Source: Ariolimax columbianus
Taxonomy: Eukaryota; Mollusca; Gastropoda; Stylommatophora; Arionidae
Assembly: GCA_036924085.1 (NCBI GenBank)
Contig: JAVGWX010000005.1
Location: forward strand, 79,815,547-79,879,546
Reading direction: 5' to 3'
DNA length: 64,000 bases
The notes beneath the pieces are model-generated. The model was not told the DNA's origin and made no database searches. It saw only the letters and a list, made by a program, of their open reading frames with translations. Position numbers and translations under genes: made by a program. Shown piece by piece: positions 33,426 through 45,500 of this stretch (the stretch's first letter is position 1; every line of letters begins with the position of its first letter).

Positions 33426-33797
33426 ACATGGTGTGCATTGTCTCTACTCCACAACTTGCAACACGTTGTACATTGTCTCTACTCCACGACTTGCAACACG
33501 TTGTGCATTGTCTCTACTCCACGACTTGCAACATGTACATTGTCTCTACTCCACAACTTGCAACACGTTGTGCATTGTCTCTACTCCACGACTTGCAACA
33601 CATACATTGTCTCTACTCCACGACTTGCAACATGTTGTGCATTGTCTCTACTCCACGACTTGCAACATGTACATTGTCTCTACTCCACGACTTGCAACAT
33701 GTACATTGTCTCTACTCCACGACTTGCAACATGTACATTGTCTCTACTCCACAACTTGCAACACGTTGTGCATTGTCTCTACTCCACGACTTGCGAT
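33426..33797 (+). repeat. 35/32-bp minisatellite, ~11 units
   Basis: Units read CTACTCCACGACTTGCAACA then CGTTGTGCATTGTCT; short units have TGTACATTGTCT. The open frames are by-products. Confidence 0.95.
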
Positions 33798-35015
33798 AGT
33801 ATTTCGAAGACAGATGACATTAGCGACATGACGAGCTGCACACGAATGTACATGTCGTTAGATTGCTTGCAGAAACGGGTCGTGTCGCTTTGCTATAAAA
33901 CATGTAATATGTGCCATGTGCCATGTACCATGTGCCATAGTGTTATTATAGAAATGTTTATTCATTTTATTTCATTTGTTTGGTGTTATGAACATTTTCA
34001 ATTTAAAAAAATAGTTAATAACAATTTAAAAAAGTAGGACTGTTGGAGTTTTAATCGTCATCGGCTGTTTGGTAGACCTTTAACCTGTGGCTAGCCTAGA
34101 CCAAGCCTAATGTACTATACTGTTTATTAGCTATTTTTGTTGTTAAAATACACAATACAGTAGACACTCTTAATTCTACTACAACCTGGCACAAACAAAT
34201 GCAAAGAAAACTCGCAAAGCTAATAAAGTGTTGCTATTGATTACTGCGCCCAGCATATTTCGCAAATTATTTGTTCTGTTAGTAATAAATGCTCTACACG
34301 CACCTGTTGTGCGTGTGTATGATGATTGCAGTGCAGGGAAAAGAATCTATAAGCGAGAAAATATGAGTTTTTTTCAAGTTGTCACAGTTTTCGAGTTACG
34401 GAACATGGACTGAAACCGATTATGTCGTACCCCCGAGGACTGATCTATACATAAGACGAATTCTAACCAAAGAAAGGGAAATTGAAACTAGCTATAAGAA
34501 CATGGACTTAATAACAATCTCTACTTAAGCACTTTAACATTAGCTTTGGAAGTAGGAGTAAGTGCCAACTGATAAACAGTATATTTATACTAACTCTGCT
34601 ACTAATGTCAGACGTGGCCTTTTAGCAAAGCGTAGGAACGGATAATTACAAAATGTGAATATAAATGGAGAGATCGAACGAAAAATTATGTCCACAGAAA
34701 TATATTGTAGTCACTACTTCCTGTGGCGTATATACGGCGAGCAGAAAAGAGATAATTCAATCAACTCATGAGGATTGTAACTGACAAGATTCCGCAAAAA
34801 CATATTTGATGACAGCGCACGATAATAACCACATCGTAGACGGATAGATCATGTAAGATAAGTCCCAGAACACGATCTTAGAACTATCGTACCAGACTTG
34901 GCTCAGGAGATAGAACTTCAGATCCATACGTTGCTTAGCAACACACGCGGGCGTAAAAAAACAACCTGAAGTTGTACATGGAATAAAGAAGATAACTCGC
35001 TTCCTCAAGGGATTG
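33798..35015. other. No recognisable feature
   Basis: A/T-rich non-repetitive DNA with no motif on either strand. Confidence 0.5.
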
Positions 35016-35935
35016 TTATGTTCTCCTTCTCCAAGTTCTTGTTCTGTTGTTGTTCTTATTGTTCTTCTGCAGGGTCTTGTTGTTTTCTTGTTATGTTTTC
35101 TACTGCTTGTTATCCTTAACTTAACTAAACTTCTTTATACTGGTTTAATAGACTCCGCAGAGTCTGCATACAACCAGTTTCATTTACGTATCCTTGCTCT
35201 ACAAGCTATGGGCACATAATCTATTCTTAAATGCATTAATTATCCTTTTCTTTACTACTTCCTGTGGTAATGCATTACAAGCATTCATCATTTTCTGACT
35301 AAAAAAATGTATTTCCTAATATATCTTTTTTGTTGTTGTTCTTGTTGTTCTTATTGCTATTGTACTTCTTGTTATTGTTTTTTATCTTCGTCTTGTTCTA
35401 GCTATTGTTCTCGTTGTTATTGTTTTTCTTCTTCTTCTTGTTCTTGTTGTTGTTATTGTTGTTCTTGTTGCTGTCGTTCTTTATCTGTTTTCTTGTTGTT
35501 GTTCTTGCCGTTGTTGTTGTTCTTGTTCTACTTGTTGTTGTTCTTGTTGTTGTTCTTGCCGTTGTTGTTGTTCTTGTTCTACTTGTTGTTGTTCTTGTTG
35601 TTGTTCTTGCCGTTGTTGTTGTTCTTGTTCTACTTGTTGTTGTTCTTGTTGTTGTTCTTGCCGTTGTTGTTGTTCTTGTTCTACTTGTTGTTCTTCTTGT
35701 TGTTGTTCTTGCCGTTGTTGTTGTTCTTGTTCTACTTGTTGTTGTTCTTGTTGTTGTTCTTGCCGTTGTTGTTGTTCTTGTTCTACTTGTTGTTCTTCTT
35801 GTTGTTGTTCTTTATTTTCTTTTTCTTGTTGTTTTTGTTGTTGTTGTTACTCTTTATCGTCATCATTTTCTTTTGTTCTTATTCTTCTTATTCTTACTGT
35901 TGTTGTTCTTACTGTGTTACTGTTCTTCTCCAGTG
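35016..35935 (+). repeat. CTT/GTT array with 63-bp higher-order unit, split by LINE end
   Basis: Trinucleotide-rich DNA from 35016 resumes after the CR1-like fragment. From about 35500 a 63-bp higher-order unit (GTTGTTGTTCTTGCCGTTG then TTGTTGTTCTTGTTCTACTT) repeats about five times. Open frames encode only Leu/Val or Cys/Ser runs. Confidence 0.9.
35116..35323 (-). mobile_element. CR1-like LINE 3' fragment (208 bp)
   Basis: Aligns with 23117-23330 by eye with roughly 15-20% difference: TTAAC tail, TTTATACTGGTTTA, CAGAGTCTG.ATACAACCAG and GACTAAAAAAA.GTATTTCC. It is inserted in the CTT/GTT array. Confidence 0.92.
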
Positions 35936-36885
35936 TAGGACCGGGATGTTACTCTGCTCCTCCCGTACACCCCGTGGGGCAGACAGTTACTCTGTTCCTC
36001 CCGTGTAGTCCAAGGACCAGACAGTTACTCTGTTCCTCCCGTGTAGTCCAAGGACCAGACTGTTACTGTGTTCCACCCGTGTAGTCCAAGGACCAGACTG
36101 TTACTGTGTTCCACCCGTGTAGTCCAAGGACCAGACTGTTACTGTGTTCCACCCGTGTAGTTCAAGGACCAGACTGTTACTGTGTTCCACCCGTGTAGTT
36201 CAAGGACCAGACTGTTACTCTGTTACTCCCGTGTAGTTCAAGGACCAGACTGTTACTGTGTTCCACCCGTGTAGTCCACGGACCAGACTGTTACTGTGTT
36301 CCACCCGTGTAGTCCAAGGACCAGACTGTTACTCTGTTACTCCCGTGTAGTTCAAGGACCAGACTGTTACTCTGTTCCTCCCGTGCAGAGTAAGGACCAG
36401 ACTGTTACTGTGTTCCACCCGTGTAGTTCAAGGACCAGACTGTAACTCTGTTCCTCCCATGTAGTCCAAGGACCAGACTGTTACTCTGTTACTCCCGTGT
36501 AGTCCAAGGACCAGAATGTTACTCTGTTCCTCCCGTGTAGTCCAATGATCAAGACTATTACTCTGCTCCTCCCGTACACCCCGTGGATCAGACTATTACT
36601 CTGCTCCTCCCGTACACCCTGTGGACCAGACTATTACTCTGCTCCTCCCGTACACTCCGTGGACCAGACTATTACTCTGCTCCTCCCGTACACCCCGTGG
36701 ACCAGACTATTACTCTGCTCCTCCCGTACACCCCGTGGACAAGACTATTACTCTGCTCCTCCCGTACACCCCGTGGACCAGACTATTACTCTGCTCCTCC
36801 CGTACACCCCGTGGACCAGACTATTACTCTGCTCCTCCCGTACACCCCGTAGACCAGACTAATACTCTGCTCCTCCCGTGTAGCT
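35936..36885 (+). repeat. Twin minisatellites, ~39- and 38-bp units
   Basis: 35990-36550: units CCCGTGTAGTCCAAGGACCA then GACTGTTACTGTGTTCCAC. 36550-36885: units CCCGTACACCCCGTGGACCA then GACTATTACTCTGCTCCT. The two unit types are homologous, so one array has resolved into two homogenised blocks. A single unit of the second type also lies at 35945-35990. Confidence 0.92.
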
Positions 36886-37729
36886 CGAACGTTTCCGAAA
36901 AAACGTAATCTCTCTTTGCTGAAGCCTTCCATTTAATCCTGGGGAAAATTAATCTTCCGTGCAACTATCATCCTAGTCTTATCTGGATCCGAACGGGGAG
37001 TAAAGAATATAAACACTGTAACCTGACATGCATGACTATGTAGTTTGGACAGTAGGAGGACTACTCCACATTGTAGAAACTATGACAACAGATTTCATGC
37101 TTTGGTATGCATTTACTGAATACTTGTTCTACACAGACGGCTGACAAGAGTTTGGTTGGTCACAGATGTCATCTTCTCCACCTAATGAGTATAAGATTTC
37201 AACTGAAGATTACCCGTAATATAAAGCCGGCGCCAAGGCACTTTGCCTACTCTTACTGCGAGAAGTTCCATAGCAATGTGTTTTACATGATAAGGTTGCT
37301 AGCCCTATTTACAAATCATTACTACTTGCCGGATTTTTTCGTGAACGCCAAGCTGCCCAGTCTCTCTCTCTCTGTCTCCCCCCCCCCCCCCTCCCTCTCT
37401 CTCTCTCTTAGAGACCTTAGAGGTGGCAGTTTATTGACGTTCTAGAAGTTTCACTGAGCTCATTAGCTGGCCAGCCACCAGTCCACATTAGCTTATCAAA
37501 AGTGTCAATTAAAATGGGATTTGGTTGCCTCTTTCTCATAGAAGCAGGTAGCAGAATACCTGGGCCTATTAATAATTAGAGTATCTTACGTAATAACAGT
37601 TAGTTATACGGAGATTTACAGTAGCTGTAAGATATAGAGAAGGTTTTTTTATTCACTAGGAAAGTGTTGAAATGTAAAGTGCTTACAGCACGACACAAGA
37701 AGACCAATGGAAGTTTTTTTCTTTCTATT
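36886..37729. other. No gene; short C/T tract
   Basis: A CT/C-run tract lies at 37361-37410. No coding motif was recognised. Confidence 0.5.
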
Positions 37730-37850
37730 TTTCTTTAAATTGTTTTGACGTTCTGCTTCTTTCATAAAACGGTGTGTGTTGTACTGTTTTGCGTCTAATG
37801 GTTCAGTGCATCCGCTGTCAGCACTCATTTCTAGAATGTGTTTGCTTTCC
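37730..37850 (-). mobile_element. Possible degenerate SINE-A 3' part
   Basis: TTTTGCGTCTAATGGTTCAG then TGCATCCGCTGTCAGC parallels TTTTGCGCTTGTTGGCTCAG and TGCATTCGACTTCAGC of copy 1, preceded by a T-rich tail. The tRNA head is missing. Confidence 0.45.
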
Positions 37851-37944
37851 ATATGTGTAAGATCTGACTGCTTTGAGTAGCCGAGGCCAGTAAGCATGAG
37901 TTCTGAGTCGTAACACTAACCGGTTTGTTCCCTCCCATGTCCCC

Positions 37945-38487
37945 CGCCCCCTCTCTGAATGAGAGGCTTGAATCACCCCGCCCCCTCTTTGAATGAGAGA
38001 CTTGAATCACCCCGACCCCTCTTTGAATGAGAGGCTTGAATCACCCCGCCCCCTCTTTGAATGAGAGGCTTGAATCACCCCGCCCCCTCTCTGAATGAGA
38101 GGCTTGAATCACCCCGCTCCCTCTGTGAATGAGAGTCTTGAATCACCCCACCCCCTCTTTGAATGAGATGCTTGAATCATCCCGCCCCCTCTTTGAATGA
38201 GAGGCTTGAATCACCTCGCCTCCTCTTTGAATGAGAGACTTGAATCACCCCGCCCCCTCTTTGAATGAGAGGCTTGAATCACCCCACCCCCTCTTTGAAT
38301 GAGAGGCTTGAATCACCCCGCCCCCTCTCTGAATGAGAGGCTTGAATCACCCCGCTCCCTCTGTGAATGAGAGTCTTGAATCACCCCGCCCCCTCTTTGA
38401 ATGAGATGCTTGAATCATCCCGCCCCCTCTTTGAATGAGAGGCTTGAATCACCCCGCCCCCTCTTTGAATGAGAGTCTTGAATCGAT
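37945..38487 (+). repeat. 34-bp minisatellite, ~16 units
   Basis: Units read GCTTGAATCACCCCGCCCCC then TCTTTGAATGAGAG. A block of five variant units recurs in the same order (CTCT, GCTC/TGTG, then GATG), indicating a longer segmental duplication inside the array. Confidence 0.95.
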
Positions 38488-38679
38488 GTTCGCTTACCAA
38501 GAATATTCAAATGTATAGAGTTGTCCTCACTCTTCTCATGGCAGGGTTTTGCGTCCCAGTGGTTTTTACGAGGGAGCTGTGCTTGACTGAGGCGAGAATA
38601 GGGCCACTGCCATATCGAGTTCAGATTTTAAAGAGGCAACTCACAGTTCTGTTCAAACCTCTCCAATACAGATCAGCGG

Positions 38680-38815
38680 AGTAATAAGCTGCTCCAGCCT
38701 AGCCCGCTAAGCAGGAAATCTTCCGTCCGGCTACATTCAGCTCACGCCAGAGATGGGACTTGCACAGGGGCATCTGCTGTTGTGGTCGTACAGGTCGACT
38801 AAGACTAAGGTAGAT
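38680..38815 (-). repeat. Unclassified interspersed repeat, copy 2
   Basis: Inverted counterpart of 27220-27420, sharing CGCTAAGCAGGAAATC, CGGCTAC and AGGGGCATCTG on the plus strand. Confidence 0.7.
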
Positions 38816-38929
38816 CACTATCCAACTCATGGTATTTCCAACCCAGCCACTCACAAACGTCACACGCCTGGCAAGTGTGCAGACCGCCTTCTGAGCTTGA
38901 CATAAATATAAATAGACAATGGTTAATAG

Positions 38930-39421
38930 AGTTGGCATCATTGCACCACCAGAACGCACCCATGTGAACTCAGTCTCTTTCATTGTACCACCAGTGCGCA
39001 CCCATGTGTACTCAGTCTCTTTCATTGCACCAGAACACACACATGTGTACTCAGTCTCTTTCATTGCACCAGAACACACACATGTGTACTCAGTCTCTTT
39101 CATTGCACCACCAGTGCGCACCCACGTGTACTCAGTCTCTTTCATTGCACCAGAACACACACATGTGTATTCCGTTTCTGTCATTGTGTACTCAGTCTCT
39201 TTCATTGCACCACCAGTGCGCACCAATGTGTACTCAGTCTCTTTCATTGCACCACCAGAGGGCTCCCATGTGTACTCAGTCTCTTTCATTGCACCAGAGC
39301 GCACACATGTGTACTCAGTCTCTATCATTGCACCAGAGCGCACACATGTGAACTCAGTCTCTTTCATTGCACCACCAGAGGGCACACATGTGTACTCAGT
39401 CTCTTTCATTGCACCAGAACG
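38930..39421 (+). repeat. 42/39-bp minisatellite, left block
   Basis: Units CATTGCACCACCAGAGCGCA then CCCATGTGTACTCAGTCTCTTT, with a 3-bp shorter form lacking one ACC. It ends in mid-unit at AACG, where the solo LTR begins. Confidence 0.95.
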
Positions 39422-40370
39422 TGTAGCAGACCCTCATCTGGCCGTGATCTAACTTAGAACATTCTCACACTCATCCACATCATCATGACCATACTCAGTA
39501 AATGACATATCACACAGCAGGTGGCATATTTATTAAATCATACTCATATCATAGAACGAGTAGAGAAATTACAAACACAATATAATACATATCTTAACTA
39601 AACATTCTACTAAAACGGGAATTGTAAGCATTGGCTATTGATGGAATTCCCAACTAACTAAAAACCCAGTTCTATTGCCTTGCAATTACATCACACACAC
39701 ATCGCCTTAACTGCGTCTTCAACACACCTTATCAAATACTCTTCCTCACTGAAATCCCCTCAGGCGGGCGATCTCGTATTAACTCGTTCACAATGTGTCC
39801 TTGCTTACAAACACACTTTCACGTTATCTATTAATGCAAAACTCATTCACCTATTTGAGCGATCCTGTTCTATCACTAAACATTCGTCCAGCCGTCTATC
39901 AATCGCTCCTCTATCTAAGTCGGTGAGTTAAACATACTATCTACATTCAGTCTCTCTCTCTCTCTCTCACTCTCCTCCATACTGCCTCTCTCTCTCCAGC
40001 CTGTCTCCATCCCTCTATCCAGCCTCCCGAGCTAAACTTTGTCTCGAGTTATATATCCTCAAGCAAGGCCAGAGCTTGACCAATCGATCTCAGGTGATGG
40101 TAATCTTCAATCCCAATTGGAACGAAACACTTTGCACACCTGTCACTCATTCTCTCGCAGCAAGCCCAGCTGCCAATTTCGTCTGTCAATCAATCTCCCC
40201 CTACCAAAATCGGAAAGCCAGTGGTCAGTTTCTACCTATCCACATTCCTTAACCCAACTCTGTTCTCCTTTGTTGAGACGGTGAGTGACCTTGACATGCA
40301 TTCAGGTAGCTTTAAGCTTTAACATGTTCAGGCATCCTAAACTCCCCTTGCTCCGACGGGAACTGTTACA
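39422..40370 (-). mobile_element. Solo LTR (949 bp) with 4-bp TSD
   Basis: On the minus strand it begins TGTAACAGTTCCC and ends GGGTCTGCTACA, so it has TG...CA ends with an imperfect terminal inverted repeat. AACG flanks both sides (39418-39421 and 40371-40374), and the minisatellite unit resumes in register after one copy. A TATA box (GGATATATAACTCGAG, minus strand, about 40043-40058) lies 310 bp from the start and AATAAA (39529-39534, minus strand) about 110 bp from the end. No internal region remains. The 4-bp duplication suits a Ty3/Gypsy-type element; copia and BEL types usually give 5 bp. Confidence 0.88.
40043..40058 (-). promoter_or_regulatory. TATA box of the solo LTR
   Basis: GGATATATAACTCGAG on the minus strand, 310 bp into the LTR, where a U3 promoter is expected. 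Confidence 0.5.
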
Positions 40371-41905
40371 AACGCACCCATGTGTACCCAGTCTCTTTCA
40401 TTGCACCAGAGCGCACCCATGTGTACTCAGTCTCTTTCATTGCACCAGAACACACACATGTGTACTCAGTCTCTTTAATTTGCACCACCAGTGCGCAGCC
40501 TTGTGTACTCAGTCTCTTTCTTTGCACCAGAACACACACATGTGTACTCAGTCTCTTTCATTGCACCACCAGAGGACACACATGTGTACTCAGTCTCTTT
40601 CGTTGCACCACCAGAGGACACACATGTGTACTCAGTCTCTTTCGTTGCACCACCAGAGGGCACACATGTGTACTTAGTCTCTTTCGTTGCCCCACCAGAG
40701 CGCACCCATGTGTACTCAGTCTCTTTCGTTGCCCCACCAGAGCGCACCCATGTGTACTCAGTCTCTTTCGTTGCACCACCAGAGGGCACACATGTGTACT
40801 CAGTCTCTTTCATTGCACCACCAGAGCGCATCCATGTGTACTCAGTCTCTTTCGTTGCACCACCAGAGGGCACACATGTGTACTCAGTCTCTTTCATTGC
40901 ACCACCAGAGCGCACCCATGTGTACTCAGTCTCTTTCATTGCACCAAATGGCACACATGTGTACTCAGTCTCTTTCATTGCACCACCAGAGGGCATCCAT
41001 GTGTACTCAGTCTCTTTCATTGCACCAGAGGGCACACATGTGTACTCAGTCTCTTTCATTGCACCAGAGGGCACACATGTGTACTCAGTCTCTTTCATTG
41101 CACCAGAACGCACCCATGTGTACTCAGTCTCTTTCATTGCACCACCAGAGCGCACCCATGTGTAATCAGTCTCTTTCATTGCACCACCAGAGCGCACCCA
41201 TGTGTACTCAGTCTCTTTCATTGCACCAGAACGCATCCATGTGTACTCAATCTCTTTCATTGCACCACAAGAGCGCACCCATGTGTACTCAGTCTCTTTC
41301 ATTGCACCAGAACGCATCCATGTGTACTCAGTCTCTTTCATTGCACCACAAGAGCGCACCCATGTGTACTCAGTCTCTTTCATTGCACAACCAGAGCGCA
41401 CCCATGTGTACTCAGTCTCTTTCATTGCACCACCAGAGCGCACCCATGTGTACTCAGTCTCTTTCATTGCACCAGAACGCATCCATGTGTACTCAGTTTC
41501 TTTCATTGCACCACAAGAGCGCACCCATGTGTACTCAGTCTCTTTTATTGCACAACCAGAGCGCACCCATGTGTACTCAGTCTCTTTCATTGCACCACCA
41601 GAGCGCACCCATGTGTACTCAGTCTCTTTCATTGCACCACCAGAGGGCACACATGTGCACTCAGTCTCTTTCATTGCACCACCAGAGCGCACCCATGTGT
41701 ACTCAGTCTCTTTCATTGCACCACCAGAGCGCACCCATTTGTACTCAGTCTCTTTTATTGCACCACCAGAGCGCACCCATGTGTAATCAGTCTCTTTCAT
41801 TTCACCAGAGCGCACCCATGTGTAATCAGTCTCTTTCATTTCACCAGAGCGCACACATGTGTACTCAGTCTCTTTCATTGCACCAGAGCGCATCCATGTG
41901 TAATC
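40371..41905 (+). repeat. 42/39-bp minisatellite, right block
   Basis: About 37 units of the same type as the left block. All length variants seen are multiples of three, so four long frames stay open (514, 472, 461 residues and others on both strands). Simultaneous openness in opposing frames, lack of any non-repeat domain and an LTR cutting the array argue against a gene. Confidence 0.95.
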
Positions 41906-42676
41906 AGTCCGAAAGTTTTTGCTTGACTTCGTCAGGTACCCATTTTCAGCTGGGTCGACTTAAAAAAAAGCAGATCCATCAGTTTGAAAAGACCTGCCCT
42001 GTCTGTCCAACTGAGCACGATGTGATTCGAGCCTGCTACGTTGTAACAGTAAACAAAACCCATAATCCCTAGAACACCGAGTCTCCAAATCTGACATAAA
42101 GCTCTAGAAACAATAACCCAAATATGACACGAAGAGAACAAAGTAAACAATAATATTTTTGTATCATATTCTGCTAATAAAAAAAAAGATTCATGTCACT
42201 TTGTTGACTCTCGATCGTACATAGATGAAAGATAGAATATATTGCTCTCCAATCCTTGGATTTAGTACAATAATGTCGTGTTTTGGGTGCTGTTTTTAAT
42301 GCCACCTTTTTGTCCACAAACTTCTGTTTTCAGCATACTATTCATCAAGATTGCATCCCTAGCCTTTGGTTGTCCCCAACCAACTTGGCGACCAAACCTG
42401 CAAGGCTGTAGGTTATTTATTTAAACCATGTTTGTTTATGGTTTTATATGGTAGAATAAAGACCATCTTGATTTAGCTAGAAAATAGAACATTGTCATCT
42501 TCAGACTGAAAGCTGGACGTATTAGACTCCGGCTCATCTTTACACTGAAATGAGGATTGGGGCAAATGACATGAGTTTCGTGTACAGCATAAAATACCCG
42601 TGGAACACACGCTATAAAGCTGCAAGCTCACACGGGAAGAGAACAATGTGGCCTCTCCAGACAGATAGACAAAAGC
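41906..42676. other. No recognisable feature
   Basis: No coding motif or repeat recognised. Confidence 0.5.
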
Positions 42677-42678
42677 TG

Positions 42679-43200
42679 TCATCATCATCATCATGTAGCA
42701 TGTCTTTCGCAGAACCTCATTCTCATGACAGCCTGTAGAAAATTCAATCTTTTACCAGTCTTCCGGCCTGCCCCAAATTCAAATCCAGCGTCTCCTTAAT
42801 GTCCTGAGACCATCATCTCGGTCGGCCCCTGCTTCTCTTTCCAGTGACCATGCCTTCCATAACCACTCTCTCCAGTCCGTTGTGTCGTTTGACGTGTCAA
42901 AAAATCCTCAGTTTTCGGGTCATTACCTCATTTATGAGCCAATCCTCGTCTACCTTCAGGTCTTGCCGGATGGATTTTTTTTTTTTTTTCTCTGTCCACG
43001 GGATTTTCAGGACTCTTCTGTAGTACTGTATTTCAAAAGCACAGAGCTTCGCTGTTATTGCTTTAGTAATCGTCCATGTTTCACATCCATAGGTTGACAC
43101 AGGAAAAATGCATATTCTTAGGATCTTTAGTTTTAGTTTTTTAGACAAAAGCTATACGGAAATCAAACAGTTTTACAACCAACGGTGGCCTCTTTCAGAG
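42679..43200 (-). mobile_element. RTE-like LINE, 3' end with ATG-repeat tail
   Basis: Minus strand: KLKLKILRICIFPVSTYGCE then TWTI (about 43140-43070), YYRRVLKIPWTEKKK, WLINEVMTRKLRIF, and after frame changes GKRSRGRPRWWSQDIKETL (about 42840-42785) and QAGRLV. It ends GTGGCATG-like CATGCTACATGATGATGATG. This is the standard C-terminal order of RTE-like RT, and here the basic linker is intact, unlike at 9.1 and 31.6 kb. Confidence 0.85.
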
Positions 43201-43333
43201 ATTCCGAGACCTTGATCGAAGGATGAACGAAAAAGTTCTCCAATAGGTAAAATCAAGACTAGAACAGCAATGCGATGAATTGTTTTCTTCATCTCTTCAA
43301 CTTCTTCTTCTTTCGTTCGCTTTAAAATATTGT

Positions 43334-44736
43334 CTAAAACTGCAATGTTGTCTCTTGTATAAACTTCACTGTCTTTTGTAGTTCACATACAGGTCCATAA
43401 AGTTTCTCATCCAGTGTTGTTTCTATGGGCCAGTGAGATTTTCTCTGTATATCATATTCGGGGCAGTTTTGCAGTATGTGCTCTGCTGTCTGGGGCGCCT
43501 GTCCGCATGTACACATGGCTGAGTTGCCAATCTGCATTTTTTGTGTACATGTGGCTGCGGAGTCGATTGTGTCCTGTTCTAAGGCGCAACACAACAGTTT
43601 GCTCTTGTCTGTTCATGTTATGGTAATCGTCTGGTGTTACTGTTGGTGGCTTTCTGATTGATTTGATCATCCTTATCTTCTGTTGGTATGTAACTGGCAC
43701 ATCTGGTTGCTCGTCTGCAGCACCCTCCTTTGCCAGTCGATCTGCTCTCTCGTTTCCTGGTATTCCACAATGAGAAGGTATCCACTGCATGACAATCTTG
43801 CGCAGGTTGCTCAGTTCAGACAGTAGAGCCTGCAAGATCTGGCAGTTTCTCAAATGTAAGTGCTTGGAGTGCTGATTGTGCATCTGTAAGAAATACTACA
43901 GGTTGTGGACCGACATTGGTGTTCAGCAGTTTCTCAGTTGCCACCTTGATTGCCTGTATTTCTGCATCATATATATGACAGAATTTCCCAGTTGGTGCTC
44001 TGACTGTATCCCTAATGTTATTTGGGTATTCTATGTACACTCCCGCTCCACCATTTTTTACTGCATTCTGTGCTGACCCATCTGTGTATACTCTGATCCA
44101 GAGGTCTTGTGGATATTCTTCATCCAGGAAATTGAGGATCACTATCCTACGTTGCACACTGTTCTGTTCATCCTTGTCTAATATTCCTTTCACTTTTGTT
44201 TGAATGCATACTGATAGTCCGTGCTCCTCTCTCCAAGGGGTTTGTTCTGGCACAGACTTTAGGGGGACATCAACTTCAGGTAGATCCATAATTTGCCTGC
44301 GAAGCCGTTTCGCCTGATGCATAAAACTACTTCTTTTCAGTCTTCCCATTGCTAAATTTTGAAATCTGTCTTTCATTGGATGGCTCGGCATGCAGTGGAA
44401 CTTTTCTGCCTGTGTTAATACCTTTGTGTCTCTGCGCTCTCTTAGTGCTTGTATCCTTCCCATTTTCTCCATCTCCACAATAGGTGTTGATTTCATTGCT
44501 CCTGTAATGACCCTTAGTGCCTGATTGTGTACCTTATCCACCTCTTTTAGGGTAGTGTTTGCTGCGGGGCACCACGCTGCTGACCCATATTCCAGATGTG
44601 GCCGTATACCTTGATGGTAAACTTTGTTAAGTATTTTTCCACTAGCACCCCATGTGGTTCCACTTAATTTTCTCAGGATGGCTAACTTCCTCCTGGCTTT
44701 TTTGGCTGCCTTGTTGACGTGTTCCCTCCATGTCAA
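43334..44736 (-). pseudogene. Connection, RNase H and zinc-like tail in three frames
   Basis: 44736-43816 (306 residues) holds the thumb (LEYGSAAWCPAANTTLKEVD), the connection GRLKRSSFMHQAKRLRRQ and RNase H up to TDAQSALQAL, with YTDGSAQNAVKNGGAG and YDAEIQAIKVA. 43883-43452 continues with VMQWIPSHCGIPGNERADRL, which retains the last catalytic aspartate, and RLRTGHNRLRSHM. 43594-43334 holds the CTCG...H..NC tail. Catalytic residues look intact, so the frameshifts are the main lesions. Confidence 0.88.
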
Positions 44737-44966
44737 CCTATCATCAAATGTAACTCCAAGATAGGTGGGTTGTTTATCTTCTTTGAGGTGTTCTCCATTT
44801 ATCTTGATAACTCCAGCTTTTTGTTTTGGGGAGAGGGTGAAAAGCGTAGTGCTACATTATTCGGTGTTAATGTTTACACACCATCGGTTTGTCCATGAGG
44901 TCAAGGCATCAATAGCTCTTTGCAGCATTCTGGTGGCCACTGTTGCTTGCTCATTTACACACCATA

Positions 44967-45500
44967 TTACCAAGTCATCTGCATACATTGCAACTTTTGT
45001 TCCTCAGCAATCAAGTCATTGATGAAGATTATGAAAAGTGTAGGGGAAAGAACCCCTCCCTGAGGCACACCATGACGCAGTAGAATTTTCTTACTCTTGA
45101 GACCATCTAGTTGGACTCTGGCTCTTCTGTTATGTAAGTATGCTTTTATCCATTTGTACATCCTACCCATCAATCCATTATTTCTCAGTTTCTTTAAAAG
45201 TCCTTCTTTCCAAACTTTATCAAAAGCTTTCCTTAAGTATATCCATGCTGCAAATACTAATTTCTTGTCCTGGAATGCGTCCTCGATCTCTTGTGAGAGG
45301 TATGTTGCCTGGTCTTCAGTGGAGTTGCATTTCCTAAATCCTGCCTGTTGTAGCACAAGAAGGTTTTGGCTCTCAAGATACCACTGGAGCCTTAGGTTGA
45401 TAATACGTTCCATTGTTTTACATATGCAGCTTGTGAAGCTGATTGGTCTATAGCTGGATGCGATGGAACTGTCTTTCCCGGGTTTTGAGATTGGTATCAT
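44967..45500 (-). pseudogene. Reverse transcriptase fingers/palm fragment
   Basis: 177 residues: SSYRPISFTSCICKTMERII (about 15-34), LQQAGFRKCNSTEDQ, LRKAFDKVWKEGL where the first catalytic aspartate should precede (WIYLRKAFDKVW; D has become R or is shifted), and HGVPQGGVLSPTLF (about 142-155). The frame is lost just before the active-site aspartate pair, whose codons appear in another frame as QMTW/ADDL. Confidence 0.85.

Noticed and set aside
35307..36008. Leu/Val-rich and Cys-rich open frames resembling membrane proteins
   Set aside because: Products of a CTT/GTT repeat with 63-bp higher order; hydrophobicity is compositional.
40382..41926. 514-codon plus-strand and 472-codon minus-strand open frames as protein genes
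   Set aside because: They consist entirely of 14/13-residue translations of a 42/39-bp minisatellite, exist on both strands at once, and the array is cut by a solo LTR.
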